Source: Magnetospirillum sp. 15-1
GTDB taxonomy: Bacteria > Pseudomonadota > Alphaproteobacteria > Rhodospirillales > Magnetospirillaceae
Assembly: GCF_900184795.1 (NCBI RefSeq)
Contig: NZ_FXXN01000027.1
Location: 437,336 to 501,335 of the forward strand
Direction of reading: 5' to 3'
Length of the DNA: 64,000 nt
Of the stretch, positions 29,144 through 36,798 are shown in pieces (position 1 is the first letter of the stretch; each line of letters begins with the position of its first letter). The position numbers and the translations under genes were made by a program. Under the pieces are notes generated by a model that did not search any database, was not told where the DNA came from, and saw only the letters and a list, made by a program, of their open reading frames with translations.

Positions 29144-31049
29144 GGAACGGTCCCTGGAGATCGGCGAACTGACGCGGCGTCTGCGCGAAGAGACCTCCGC
29201 CGAAGTGATGGATTACTGCCAATCCCGTTTGGCCGAGGGCAGCCGCAATCCCTATGTTTATCTGGTCATGGGGATGATTTCCTATTACAACAACGACCCC
29301 GGCCTGGGCATCCAGTTGCTGGAGCGGGGCCACGCCATCGATCCCGAGTGCAAGGAGGTGGTCGAGGGACTGGCCAGCCTCTACACCAAGTTCGGCCGCC
29401 TCGCGGACGGTCTTTACTACGGCAAGCTGGCGGTCTGCCTGAAGCCCGATCCCGAGGCGCAGGAACTGCTTCCCGGCGAGTTTTCCTCGTACATGGCGGC
29501 GCTGCAAAATGTCGGCGTCTCGCATTATTTCACCAATGCGGAGGCGGCCTTTCATCTGGGCCTGTTCCAGGAGGCACTGAACCAGGCGGAAAAGCACCTG
29601 CGCATCCATCCCGAGGATGACGGCTGCATGCTGTTGGCCGGTCGGGCGCTGCTGGCTCTCGGCCGCCCCGCCGCCGCCGCCGCCATACTGCGCGCCGCCC
29701 TCCATCACAAGCCCGCCGATCCTTGGCTGCACGCCGTGCTGGCCCAGGCGCTGATGGCCACCGCCCGCCATGCCTCCGCCCTGGCGCATCAGCGTCTGGC
29801 GCTCGAATCTGCCGGCGACGACGATGCCCTGCGCGGTCACGTGGTGGGGGCGCTGGCCCTGCAATCGGGAGCGGTCTGGCCGGCGGCCCAGGACCTGTCC
29901 AATGCCTATGCCGCCGATCGCGAGGCCCCGTTCCGCCGGGTGCCGACCCATGACGATTCCGAAGGCGGTTTCGTCGGCCTGATCTGGGATCAGGTTTACG
30001 ACAGTCCCCTGATCAATTGCGTCGCGCCGGTGTTCCGGCGCATCAACAACTCCATCCTCTACACCCTCAACGCCCGTCATGACGCGGCGGGCGAGATGCT
30101 GCGCACCGGCGTGATGCGTCCCCGCCAGTCGGTGGGAATCGACGATGCCACCCTGGGCCGCATCGTGGTCGGCGACGAGGTCCGCACCCTGGTCAATCTC
30201 TGCGCGCCCGGCGAGCATGCCCGCTTCCCGGTGTTCAAGGGCGCGGGCGCTCCGCTGGTGGTCCATTGGGTGACGTCGCCCATGTGCGACCGGCTGCCCG
30301 GCGCCACCCTCGTGCTGGCCGATGCCGAGACCGCCGAGATCGATCGCCGGACCTATGGCGAGGGTCGGGTGATGGAACTGCCCAACCTGCTGGCGTTCGA
30401 TTTCCCCAAGAGTCTGGCCGCCGACGAGGAGGTTCTCGATCTGCCGCGCCACACCCGCGGCTTCACCATGTTCGGCGTGCACGGCGAAACCACCCGCTTC
30501 ACCGAGGATACGGTCGCTTTGTGGGCGCGGGTGCTGTGGGCGGTGCCCGACGCCCATCTGATGATCGGCGGCCGGGATGACTGGGAAGAGGAGTTGACCG
30601 CCTGGGCCCTGGAGGCTTTCGCGGAATACGGTGTTTCCAACCGTGTCCATTTCCAGGCGCCGCTGAATGATGCCGCCATCAGCGCCGCCAAGGCCTTCCC
30701 GCACATGGTGGATGTGATGCTGGATTCCACCCCGGTTGGGGGGGAGAGCGAGCTGGCCCGGGACCTGTGGATGGGCTTGCCGGTGGTTTCGCTGCGCGGC
30801 GATCGCCGGGTGGGACGGACGGGCGCTTCCATCCTGCGGGCGGCGGGAAGGCCCGAATGGATCGCCGACGACGCGGCGGGCTATGTGGCCATCGCCGCCG
30901 GCCTGGCCGGAAATCCCGCGCTGGGCGAGATCCGCTCGGGATTGCGCGATCAGGTTCTGGCCTCGCCCCTGGCCGATACCCGCTCGCTGGCCGGCGAAAT
31001 GGTCATTCGTCTGCAGGAGGCCTTGAAGCGCCGGTCGGCGGGGGGCTAG
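29136..31049 (+). CDS. TPR protein with GT41 (OGT)-like C-terminal domain
   Basis: A 637-residue protein. The N-terminal 270 residues consist of TPR-like helical repeats (for example LVMGMISYYNNDPGLGIQLLERGHAIDPECKEV and ALNQAEKHLRIHPEDDGCMLLAGRALLALGRP). The C-terminal half resembles the O-GlcNAc-transferase catalytic region: TMFGVHGETTRFTEDTVALWARVLWAVPDAHLMIGG, then LDSTPVGGESELARDLWMGLPVVSLRGDRRVGRTGASIL, the usual end of the nucleotide-sugar binding lobe. It may add a sugar to flagellin or to a neighbouring substrate. It overlaps maf by eight bases and is followed by a GT9-like gene after three bases, so the three form one unit. Confidence 0.75.
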   Translation: MSEERSLEIGELTRRLREETSAEVMDYCQSRLAEGSRNPYVYLVMGMISYYNNDPGLGIQLLERGHAIDPECKEVVEGLASLYTKFGRLADGLYYGKLAVCLKPDPEAQELLPGEFSSYMAALQNVGVSHYFTNAEAAFHLGLFQEALNQAEKHLRIHPEDDGCMLLAGRALLALGRPAAAAAILRAALHHKPADPWLHAVLAQALMATARHASALAHQRLALESAGDDDALRGHVVGALALQSGAVWPAAQDLSNAYAADREAPFRRVPTHDDSEGGFVGLIWDQVYDSPLINCVAPVFRRINNSILYTLNARHDAAGEMLRTGVMRPRQSVGIDDATLGRIVVGDEVRTLVNLCAPGEHARFPVFKGAGAPLVVHWVTSPMCDRLPGATLVLADAETAEIDRRTYGEGRVMELPNLLAFDFPKSLAADEEVLDLPRHTRGFTMFGVHGETTRFTEDTVALWARVLWAVPDAHLMIGGRDDWEEELTAWALEAFAEYGVSNRVHFQAPLNDAAISAAKAFPHMVDVMLDSTPVGGESELARDLWMGLPVVSLRGDRRVGRTGASILRAAGRPEWIADDAAGYVAIAAGLAGNPALGEIRSGLRDQVLASPLADTRSLAGEMVIRLQEALKRRSAGG

Positions 31050-31052
31050 CCC

Positions 31053-32063
31053 ATGTCCGCCGATCCGCTGGCCGCGGCCTTCGAGCGTATCGAGGCGGGG
31101 GACCTGGCGGGGGCCATGGCCATCTATCGCGCGGCGCAGGGCCTCGGCGACCCTCGGGTCAAGATGTGCCTGGGTCAGTTGCTGCTGCTGCAGGGCGACT
31201 ACCGCCGTGGCCTGCCGTTGGCCGAGTACCGTCCCCAGCCGGATATCGCGGGCCGCCGCTGGCGCGGGCAACCCCTGGCCGGCGAGACCGTCCTGATCCG
31301 GGGCGAGCAGGGCTTTGGCGACAATATTCAATTCGTGCGCTACGCGGCGCCGTTGGCGGCGCGCGGCGCGCGGGTGGCGGTGGGCTGCTCCGCCGGCCTG
31401 GGCGGCCTGCTGGCGACGGTCCCCGGCGTGTCGGCGGTGGTGGAGACGGGGCAGGCCATGGCGCCGCCCGATTTCGAAGTGCCCATGATGTCGCTGCCTT
31501 ACCTGTTCGGCACCACGCTGCAGACTATTCCGGCCGATATTCCCTATCTGACGGCCGATTCTGGGCTGGTGGCATCCTGGCGGAACCGTCTGGCGGCCTA
31601 TTCCGGGCTGAAGGTCGGGCTGGTCTGGGGGGGCAATTCCGAGGTCGACTACGATTGGCGGCGTTCGCCGGGGCTCGATCCCTATCTGGCGCTGCTGGAC
31701 GTGCCGGGAGCGACGTTCTTCAGCCTGCAGAAGGGGCCGGCCGCCGCCCAACTGGCGGGACGGAGCCTGCCGGGCCGGATGATCGACCTTGGCCCCGACC
31801 TCACCGATTTCGGCCAGACCGCCGCCGCCATGGAAGCGCTGGATCTGGTCGTCTCGTCGTGCACGTCGCCCGCCCATCTGGCCGGGGCGCTGGGTCGCCC
31901 GGTATGGGTGGTGCTGGGCGCCTTTCCCGACTGGCGGTGGCTGCTCGATCGCGACGACAGCCCCTGGTACCCCAGCGCGCGGCTGTTCCGGGCCGGGCGC
32001 GGCGAAGGCTGGGGGCCGGTCCTGGGGCGGCTGCGGGATGCGCTGCTGCGGCGGGTGGGCTGA
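31053..32063 (+). CDS. GT9-like glycosyltransferase-family protein
   Basis: A 336-residue protein with a short TPR-like N-terminus (about 60 residues) and a heptosyltransferase-like (GT9/GT-B) domain: LIRGEQGFGDNIQFVRYAAPLAARGARVAVGC, PMMSLPYLFGTTLQTIPADIPYL, LKVGLVWGGNSEVDYD, and DLVVSSCTSPAHLAGALGRPVWVVLG. The DSPWYPSARLF stretch near the end is shared with the large TPR protein at 56423-58606, a paralogue. The usual catalytic His and Asp of heptosyltransferases were not identified, so activity is uncertain. Three bases follow the upstream gene; it converges with a FlaF-like gene one base away. Confidence 0.7.
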   Translation: MSADPLAAAFERIEAGDLAGAMAIYRAAQGLGDPRVKMCLGQLLLLQGDYRRGLPLAEYRPQPDIAGRRWRGQPLAGETVLIRGEQGFGDNIQFVRYAAPLAARGARVAVGCSAGLGGLLATVPGVSAVVETGQAMAPPDFEVPMMSLPYLFGTTLQTIPADIPYLTADSGLVASWRNRLAAYSGLKVGLVWGGNSEVDYDWRRSPGLDPYLALLDVPGATFFSLQKGPAAAQLAGRSLPGRMIDLGPDLTDFGQTAAAMEALDLVVSSCTSPAHLAGALGRPVWVVLGAFPDWRWLLDRDDSPWYPSARLFRAGRGEGWGPVLGRLRDALLRRVG

Positions 32064-32438
32064 TCAGCCCGCCTTGCCGGCGCCGGTATTCTTCTGACCT
32101 TCCAGAAGCCCTTCGGCCAGTTGCATGTTGATGTTGATCAGGGTGTTGAGCGAGCTGTCGCCGATGGTCGCGCCGTTGGTGAAGGTGGTGTGGGCGACGA
32201 ATTCGCTCAGCCGGATCAGATTGGCCTTGAGATCGGGAGGCAGCGGGCTGCCCGGCGACCGGGCCAGGGCGCGGATGGCCACCCAGACTTCCAGGTTATG
32301 GTTGAGCGCCGCCACCAGCTCGGCGGCACGGTTGGCGCCGCTGCGCGCCCGGTCGAGCGCGATGGCCGCCTCGGCCAGGCTGAGGGCCTCCTGCTCGGGA
32401 AGGGGAAGGCTCGACAGATCGCCGATTTCTTCGGTCAT
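32064..32438 (-). CDS. FlaF-like flagellin regulator, paralogue 1
   Basis: A 124-residue helical protein. The core ALNHNLEVWVAIRALARSPGSPLPPDLKANLIRLSEFVAHTTF resembles FlaF, which in Caulobacter and relatives acts after transcription on flagellin synthesis and secretion. The end LNTLININMQLAEGLLEG matches the end of the paralogue at 33534-34025 (MEVLVNINRNIASGLR), so both belong to one small family. No FlbT gene, the usual partner, is visible. It converges with the GT9-like gene and is divergent from the unknown gene at 32639, sharing a 200-base control region. Confidence 0.6.
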   Translation of the reverse strand: MTEEIGDLSSLPLPEQEALSLAEAAIALDRARSGANRAAELVAALNHNLEVWVAIRALARSPGSPLPPDLKANLIRLSEFVAHTTFTNGATIGDSSLNTLININMQLAEGLLEGQKNTGAGKAG

Positions 32439-32487
32439 GGAAGACTCCTGGGGGGCAGCGTTCGACGCGCGGACATTGTTGATTCTG

Positions 32488-32586
32488 GCCGATAATTCTG
32501 CTCCCCGTTCCGTTAGAAAACCGTTAATTCCCCCCGTCCGGCGCATGTCTCCAAGACCCCCCGATTTATGGATTTCTTAACGGAAC
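32488..32586. promoter_or_regulatory. divergent control region with long inverted repeat
   Basis: GTTCCGTTAGAAA (32507-32519) and TTTCTTAACGGAAC (32573-32586) form an inverted repeat with one single-base gap, 53 bases apart, between the divergent FlaF-like gene and the 284-residue gene. GCCGATAA at 32488-32495 is the exact sigma-28 -10 motif seen also before the flagellin gene, but with no good -35. The arms could be operator half-sites. Confidence 0.4.
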
Positions 32587-32638
32587 GATGCTAGGCTCGG
32601 CATGGGTGAAGAATTCGCCCGCCGTGTGGGAGGCTCCT

Positions 32639-33493
32639 TTGACCGATACTGTGCTCAGTGCCTATGCTGGCGATCTGACCCAAATGCTCAGTACGCTGTC
32701 TGGTATGTCGGCGCGCCCGTCGTTCAACCTGGCCTTCGCCAATATGCAGAACGCCATGGCCAATCGCTACAATGACGAGATGTCCTCGTTGCAGCAAAAG
32801 GCGATGGACAAGTACGACACCTCGCTGGATGCCGAGCTGTCCAAGCTGCAGGAGCAGCTGCCCAAGCTGGTGGATTACCAGACCAAGGTTTCCGATACCC
32901 GCAATCAGCTCCTGGACCGCCTGGACCAGATGAGCGATCTGGACACCATCAATTCCACCCTGCAGCTCGATGCCCAGAACGGCAATGCGGTGGCGTCCTC
33001 GGTGTATGACGCCGGCGTCGACAGCGTCAAAAGCAAGTTCGGCCAATTGCCGTTCGTCGACGGGAACGAGTTCGGGTTCTCCGGCGACGACGGCATCGGC
33101 AACCTTCGTCTGAACGGGGTTGGGCTGGGGCACTTCAGCGTCGATAACGACGCGGCCAAGCCGCCCACCGGCTCGACCTACGATCTGGTCGCCGCGCGGA
33201 CCAAGGTCAACGACACCCTGGATCTGGTCACCAACCGCCTGGACATGGTGGCCGGCGAGGTGGAGCGTATCTCGGACCGCATCAGCGAGATCAAGGATCA
33301 CCAGCAGACCACCGTCGCCGATATCAAGGCCGATATCGCCAAGCAGGCGCAGCAGAAGAAGCTGCAGATCGCCCAGCAATTACAGGCCATGTCCGTCAGC
33401 TTCGAGGCGCAGCAGGTGTCCAACGAGCAGATCGTCAAGGCCCAGAACAACGATACCTACCAGGTTGGTTCGGTCGTCAATTTGTTTTCATGA
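32639..33493 (+). CDS. unknown coiled-coil protein of the flagellin island
   Basis: A 284-residue protein that I do not recognise. It is almost entirely helical and polar: long coiled-coil stretches lie at about residues 40-115 (EMSSLQQKAMDKYDTSLDAEL, then LSKLQEQLPKLVDYQTKVSD) and 195-270 (MVAGEVERISDRISEIKDHQQ and following), joined by a Gly/Asp-rich loop around residues 135-175. There is no signal peptide or membrane helix. The start is a TTG, chosen because GTGGGAGG lies five bases upstream. Position between two FlaF-like genes suggests a role in flagellin export, as chaperone, filament-associated protein or regulator; this is inference. The end and the next gene are 40 bases apart. Confidence 0.65.
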   Translation: MTDTVLSAYAGDLTQMLSTLSGMSARPSFNLAFANMQNAMANRYNDEMSSLQQKAMDKYDTSLDAELSKLQEQLPKLVDYQTKVSDTRNQLLDRLDQMSDLDTINSTLQLDAQNGNAVASSVYDAGVDSVKSKFGQLPFVDGNEFGFSGDDGIGNLRLNGVGLGHFSVDNDAAKPPTGSTYDLVAARTKVNDTLDLVTNRLDMVAGEVERISDRISEIKDHQQTTVADIKADIAKQAQQKKLQIAQQLQAMSVSFEAQQVSNEQIVKAQNNDTYQVGSVVNLFS

Positions 33494-33533
33494 GTCGATG
33501 GGCTCACCTTCCTGAGAAGTAATGGGAGAGGTT

Positions 33534-34025
33534 ATGAATCCTTACAGCAATGCAGCCCACGCCGCGAACATCCCCCAGGAAGGCAATCCGCGTGAAACGG
33601 AAGCCTGGGCGCTGACCGAGGCGGCCCGCCGCATGGCGTCGGCGTCGCGCGGGGAGCCCGAGGGCATGCGCGAGGCGCTGCGGCTCAACTGGAAGCTCTG
33701 GACCATCTTCCAGGCCGATCTGATCGGCAAGGTGGAAGCCGGCGAGACGACGGAAACCGTCGTCAACATGCTGAGCCTTTGCCAGTTCGTCGACTTCCAT
33801 ACCGTCGCCGCCCTGACCGAGCCGGATCCCGCCAAGATGGAGGTTCTGGTCAACATCAACCGCAATATCGCCAGCGGCCTGCGTGACTCCCTGGCCCGCG
33901 AGGCCCGCGAGGCGGCCACCGCCGCCGGCACCGCCGAGCAGGCTGCCGTTCCCGCCGCCGCTCCGGCCGGTGCCTATGCTCCGGCGCCGGGTGCCGCCCA
34001 TACCCCGATCAGCGCTACCGCCTGA
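33534..34025 (+). CDS. FlaF-like protein, paralogue 2
   Basis: A 163-residue protein. The first 120 residues are helical, with ALRLNWKLWTIFQADLIGKVE and VVNMLSLCQFVDFHTVAAL, and KMEVLVNINRNIASGLR at the end of the core. The arrangement matches FlaF and the paralogue on the other strand at 32064-32438. A tail of about 40 residues rich in Ala and Pro follows, unusual for FlaF. The ATG follows GGGAGAGGTT. It ends before a strong terminator, so it is probably the last gene of the unit that begins at 32639. Confidence 0.6.
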   Translation: MNPYSNAAHAANIPQEGNPRETEAWALTEAARRMASASRGEPEGMREALRLNWKLWTIFQADLIGKVEAGETTETVVNMLSLCQFVDFHTVAALTEPDPAKMEVLVNINRNIASGLRDSLAREAREAATAAGTAEQAAVPAAAPAGAYAPAPGAAHTPISATA

Positions 34026-34050
34026 TCGCGATCTGGGTGTTCCGTTTCAT

Positions 34051-34087
34051 CCCCGGACACGGCACGGCGCCCTGTCCGGGGATTTTT
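34051..34087 (+). terminator. intrinsic terminator after the second FlaF-like gene
   Basis: CCCCGGACA (34051-34059) pairs with TGTCCGGGG (34073-34081), followed by ATTTTTCATT. Confidence 0.85.
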
Positions 34088-34116
34088 CATTCCGTCCCGC
34101 TCCATCCCATCCGGTC

Positions 34117-35226
34117 ATGACCCCTGCGGCCCGCCCCATTCTACTGTTCGCCGCCGCCGATCCGGGCGGTGCCAGCGCTGTTCTGCCCGTCGTGACGCTG
34201 CTGGCGGCGCGCGGGGGGGCGGTGGCGGTCCTCGACCACGGCTTTCTCGGCCGCAACGCTCCGTCCGATTTGATGCGGCTGGCATCTCCATCGGAAGGCG
34301 ATTTCGGGGACTGGCTGGAGGATACGGGAGTCGGGGGGCTCTGTTTCGGCACCTCCCTGGCCGACCATTTGCCCCTGTCCCTGGCCCGTGCCGCCCGGCG
34401 GCGCGGGATACCGGTGGCCTGCGTGCTGGACAACTGGATGAACTACCGGGCCCGCCTGGAGATGGATGGCGGCCCATTGCTGATTCCCGATCTTTACGCC
34501 GTCATGGACGACAAGGCACGGGACGAGGCGCTGGCCGAGGGAGTCCCGCCTGCCTGCCTGCGGGTCACCGGCCATCCCGGACTGGCCGGATTGGCCCGGG
34601 AGATCGCCGCCGCCGATTCCGGCTGGCGCAACGGTGTGCGGGCGCGGCTGGGGCTGGGCGGGCCGGGGCGGGAACTGATCGCCTTCATCGGCGAACCGGT
34701 GATCAAGGATCAGGGCGAGGGTCCGGAGACCCCCAGCTGGCGCGGCTATACCGAACGCGATGCCCTGGCCCTGCTGTGCCGGGAATTGCAGCCTCGGGCC
34801 AAGGACCTGGACGTGGCCATCGTTCCCCATCCCCGCGACGACGTGGCCGCGCTGGACGATCTGTGGCAACAATGCCGGGGCGGCCTGGGAGGCGGTCTGG
34901 TCGATGGCGTTTCCGGGCGGCAGGTGGTGCAGGTCGCCGATCGGGTGGCGGGCATGGCCTCCATCATGCTCTATGAGGCCTGGCTGCAGGGCAAGCCGGT
35001 CCTCAGCCTGCAGCCGGGGCTGGTTCGTGATGATCTGGCCCGGTCGGTGCGGCGGCCGGGGATCATCCCGGTGACCCGGCCGGAGCAGGCGGAGGCGGCG
35101 GTTGCCGGCTGGCTGGCGGCGGGGCCGGGCGAAATCCGGCCGGATTGTTTGCGCCACGGCGAGGCGCCGGCCATTCTGGCTGATTTGATGCAACACATGA
35201 TGGAAAAAATCAATGGCGAAGCTTGA
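34117..35226 (+). CDS. putative GT-B-like surface carbohydrate protein, unknown
   Basis: A 369-residue protein with no family that I can name. The N-terminal half has alternating strands and helices (RPILLFAAADPGGASAVLPVVTLLAARGGAVAVL), with LDNWMNYRARLEM and LLIPDLYAVMDDKARDEALAEGVPPACLRVTGHPGL. The C-terminal half has VAIVPHPRDD and VADRVAGMASIMLYEAWLQGKPVLSLQPGL, the second resembling the donor-binding end of GT-B glycosyltransferases and epimerases. So a carbohydrate-active role is plausible. The ATG at 34117 lacks a strong ribosome site; a much longer open frame upstream is proline/arginine-rich and rejected. Its last 14 bases overlap the next gene. Confidence 0.6.
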   Translation: MTPAARPILLFAAADPGGASAVLPVVTLLAARGGAVAVLDHGFLGRNAPSDLMRLASPSEGDFGDWLEDTGVGGLCFGTSLADHLPLSLARAARRRGIPVACVLDNWMNYRARLEMDGGPLLIPDLYAVMDDKARDEALAEGVPPACLRVTGHPGLAGLAREIAAADSGWRNGVRARLGLGGPGRELIAFIGEPVIKDQGEGPETPSWRGYTERDALALLCRELQPRAKDLDVAIVPHPRDDVAALDDLWQQCRGGLGGGLVDGVSGRQVVQVADRVAGMASIMLYEAWLQGKPVLSLQPGLVRDDLARSVRRPGIIPVTRPEQAEAAVAGWLAAGPGEIRPDCLRHGEAPAILADLMQHMMEKINGEA

Positions 35227-36583
35227 TCGAGTGGAAGAGGCGCTGGGCAAGGCCCGGATGGGCGACCTGTCCAAGGCCCGGACCGTGTCGCGGGACCTGG
35301 GCAAGGTGCCGCCCGGCCATTCCGGCCTGATGGCGGTGGCGGTGGCCGCCCATCAGGCGGGAGACCTGCCCCTGGCCCTGAAGTTCCTCGATCGGGCGGC
35401 GGTGTCCGGTTCCGTCGATGCCCTGTATGGCCGAGGCGTGGTGCTGGGGGCCATGGGGCGCCTGGACGAGGCGCGGGCGGCTTTCGCCAAGTGCCTGGAG
35501 CGGGCTCCGGCCCACGAGGCGGCGCTGACCAATCTGGGCGGGCTGCAGCAGATGGCCGGCGACCTTGCCGCGGCGGAACGCAGTTACCGCGCCGTTCTGG
35601 ACTTCGCCCCCCAGGCCGCTCTGGCGCTGCATAACCTTGCCGGGCTGTGTCTGGCCCAGGGACGGCGCGACGAGGCCGAGGACCTCGCCCGCCGGGCCTT
35701 CGACCTTCAGCCCGGACCGGACACGGCGCTGCGGCTGGCCGATATCCTGGGCGAGGCGGGGCGGTATGCCGAGGCGGTGAGCATGCTGCGTCCGGTGCTG
35801 GCCTCCTATCCCGGCGACGCGCGGCTGTGGCGGACGGCGGGGCATGCCAGCAAGAAGCTGGGGAACACCGCCGAGGCGGTGGCGGCTTATCGCGCGGCGC
35901 TGGACCTCGATCCCCAGGACGGCGAGGCCCGCCACATGATCGCCGCCCTGACCGGCACCAATACCGAACGTGCCCCGGCCGATTACGTCCGGGGCTTCTT
36001 CGACACCTATGCCGACCGCTTCGAGAGCCATCTGGTCGAGGACGTCAAGTATCAGGCCCCCGCCACCCTGCGCGCCCTGTTCGACCGGGTGGGGGATGGC
36101 CTGCCGCTGGACGCCGTCATCGATCTGGGCTGCGGCACCGGCCTGACCGCCCAGGCGTTCCAGGGAATCGCCGGCCGCTTCTTCGGCGTCGATCTGTCGC
36201 CGCGCATGCTGCAACTGGCGGCGGCCACCGGCCTCTATACCGAACTGCGGGAGGCCGATGCCGCCACCGCCCTGGCCCGCAGCGTCGACCTGTCGGCGGT
36301 GCTGGCCACCGACCTGTTCATCTATGTGGGTGACCTGGAGGACATCTTCGCCGGCGCTTCCCGCGCCCTGGCGCCCGGCGGCTGGCTGCTGTTCTCGGTG
36401 GAGACCGGCGAGGGCGAGGGCTACACCCTGCGTCCCTCCGGCCGCTATGCCCAGTCGCCCGCCTATATCCGCGCTTTGATCGCCCGCCACGGCCTGACCG
36501 AGGTGGCGTGCGAACGGGGCCGCATCCGCGGCGGCTCGGACGGCGATATCGATGGCGACTACTGGGTGGTCCGCAAGCCGTAA
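35213..36583 (+). CDS. TPR-repeat SAM-dependent methyltransferase
   Basis: A 456-residue fusion. Residues 1-245 are TPR repeats (YGRGVVLGAMGRLDEARAAFAKCLERAP, LTNLGGLQQMAGDLAAAERSYRAVLDFAP). From about residue 250 there is a class I methyltransferase: YVRGFFDTYADRFESHLVEDVKYQAP, motif I VIDLGCGTGLTAQAF, the acidic VDLSPRMLQLA loop, and GGWLLFSVET near strand 5. Similar TPR-methyltransferases occur beside flagellar and glycosylation genes in alphaproteobacteria. Substrate unknown: a flagellin Lys or a sugar hydroxyl are possible. It overlaps the gene upstream by 14 bases. Followed by an AGCCCGC/GCGGGCT hairpin (36617-36635) without a T-run. Confidence 0.8.
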   Translation: MAKLDRVEEALGKARMGDLSKARTVSRDLGKVPPGHSGLMAVAVAAHQAGDLPLALKFLDRAAVSGSVDALYGRGVVLGAMGRLDEARAAFAKCLERAPAHEAALTNLGGLQQMAGDLAAAERSYRAVLDFAPQAALALHNLAGLCLAQGRRDEAEDLARRAFDLQPGPDTALRLADILGEAGRYAEAVSMLRPVLASYPGDARLWRTAGHASKKLGNTAEAVAAYRAALDLDPQDGEARHMIAALTGTNTERAPADYVRGFFDTYADRFESHLVEDVKYQAPATLRALFDRVGDGLPLDAVIDLGCGTGLTAQAFQGIAGRFFGVDLSPRMLQLAAATGLYTELREADAATALARSVDLSAVLATDLFIYVGDLEDIFAGASRALAPGGWLLFSVETGEGEGYTLRPSGRYAQSPAYIRALIARHGLTEVACERGRIRGGSDGDIDGDYWVVRKP

Positions 36584-36670
36584 CCGGATGATCGCGTCAG
36601 GCTCCAGGCGCGCGCAAGCCCGCTTGGAGCGGGCTGGTCAGCCTTGGACGGCTATCAAAACAAGGGGGAA

Positions 36671-36748
36671 TGGGGCGAGTGATCGGAATCGAACCGACGA
36701 CATCCAGTACCACAAACTGGCGCTCTAACCAACTGAGCTACACCCGCC
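36671..36748 (-). tRNA. tRNA-His (anticodon GUG)
   Basis: Read on the minus strand it folds into a full cloverleaf of 78 bases with CCA encoded. The anticodon loop TTGTGGT gives GUG. The encoded G at position -1 pairs with C73, the usual histidine identity element. The D arm (GCTC...GAGC) and the T arm (GTCGGTTCGATTCCGAT) are normal. Confidence 0.95.
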
Positions 36749-36798
36749 ACCGGGGGAGGCCGCATGTTTAGCCAAATCCGGGGGCGCCCGTCAAGGGG

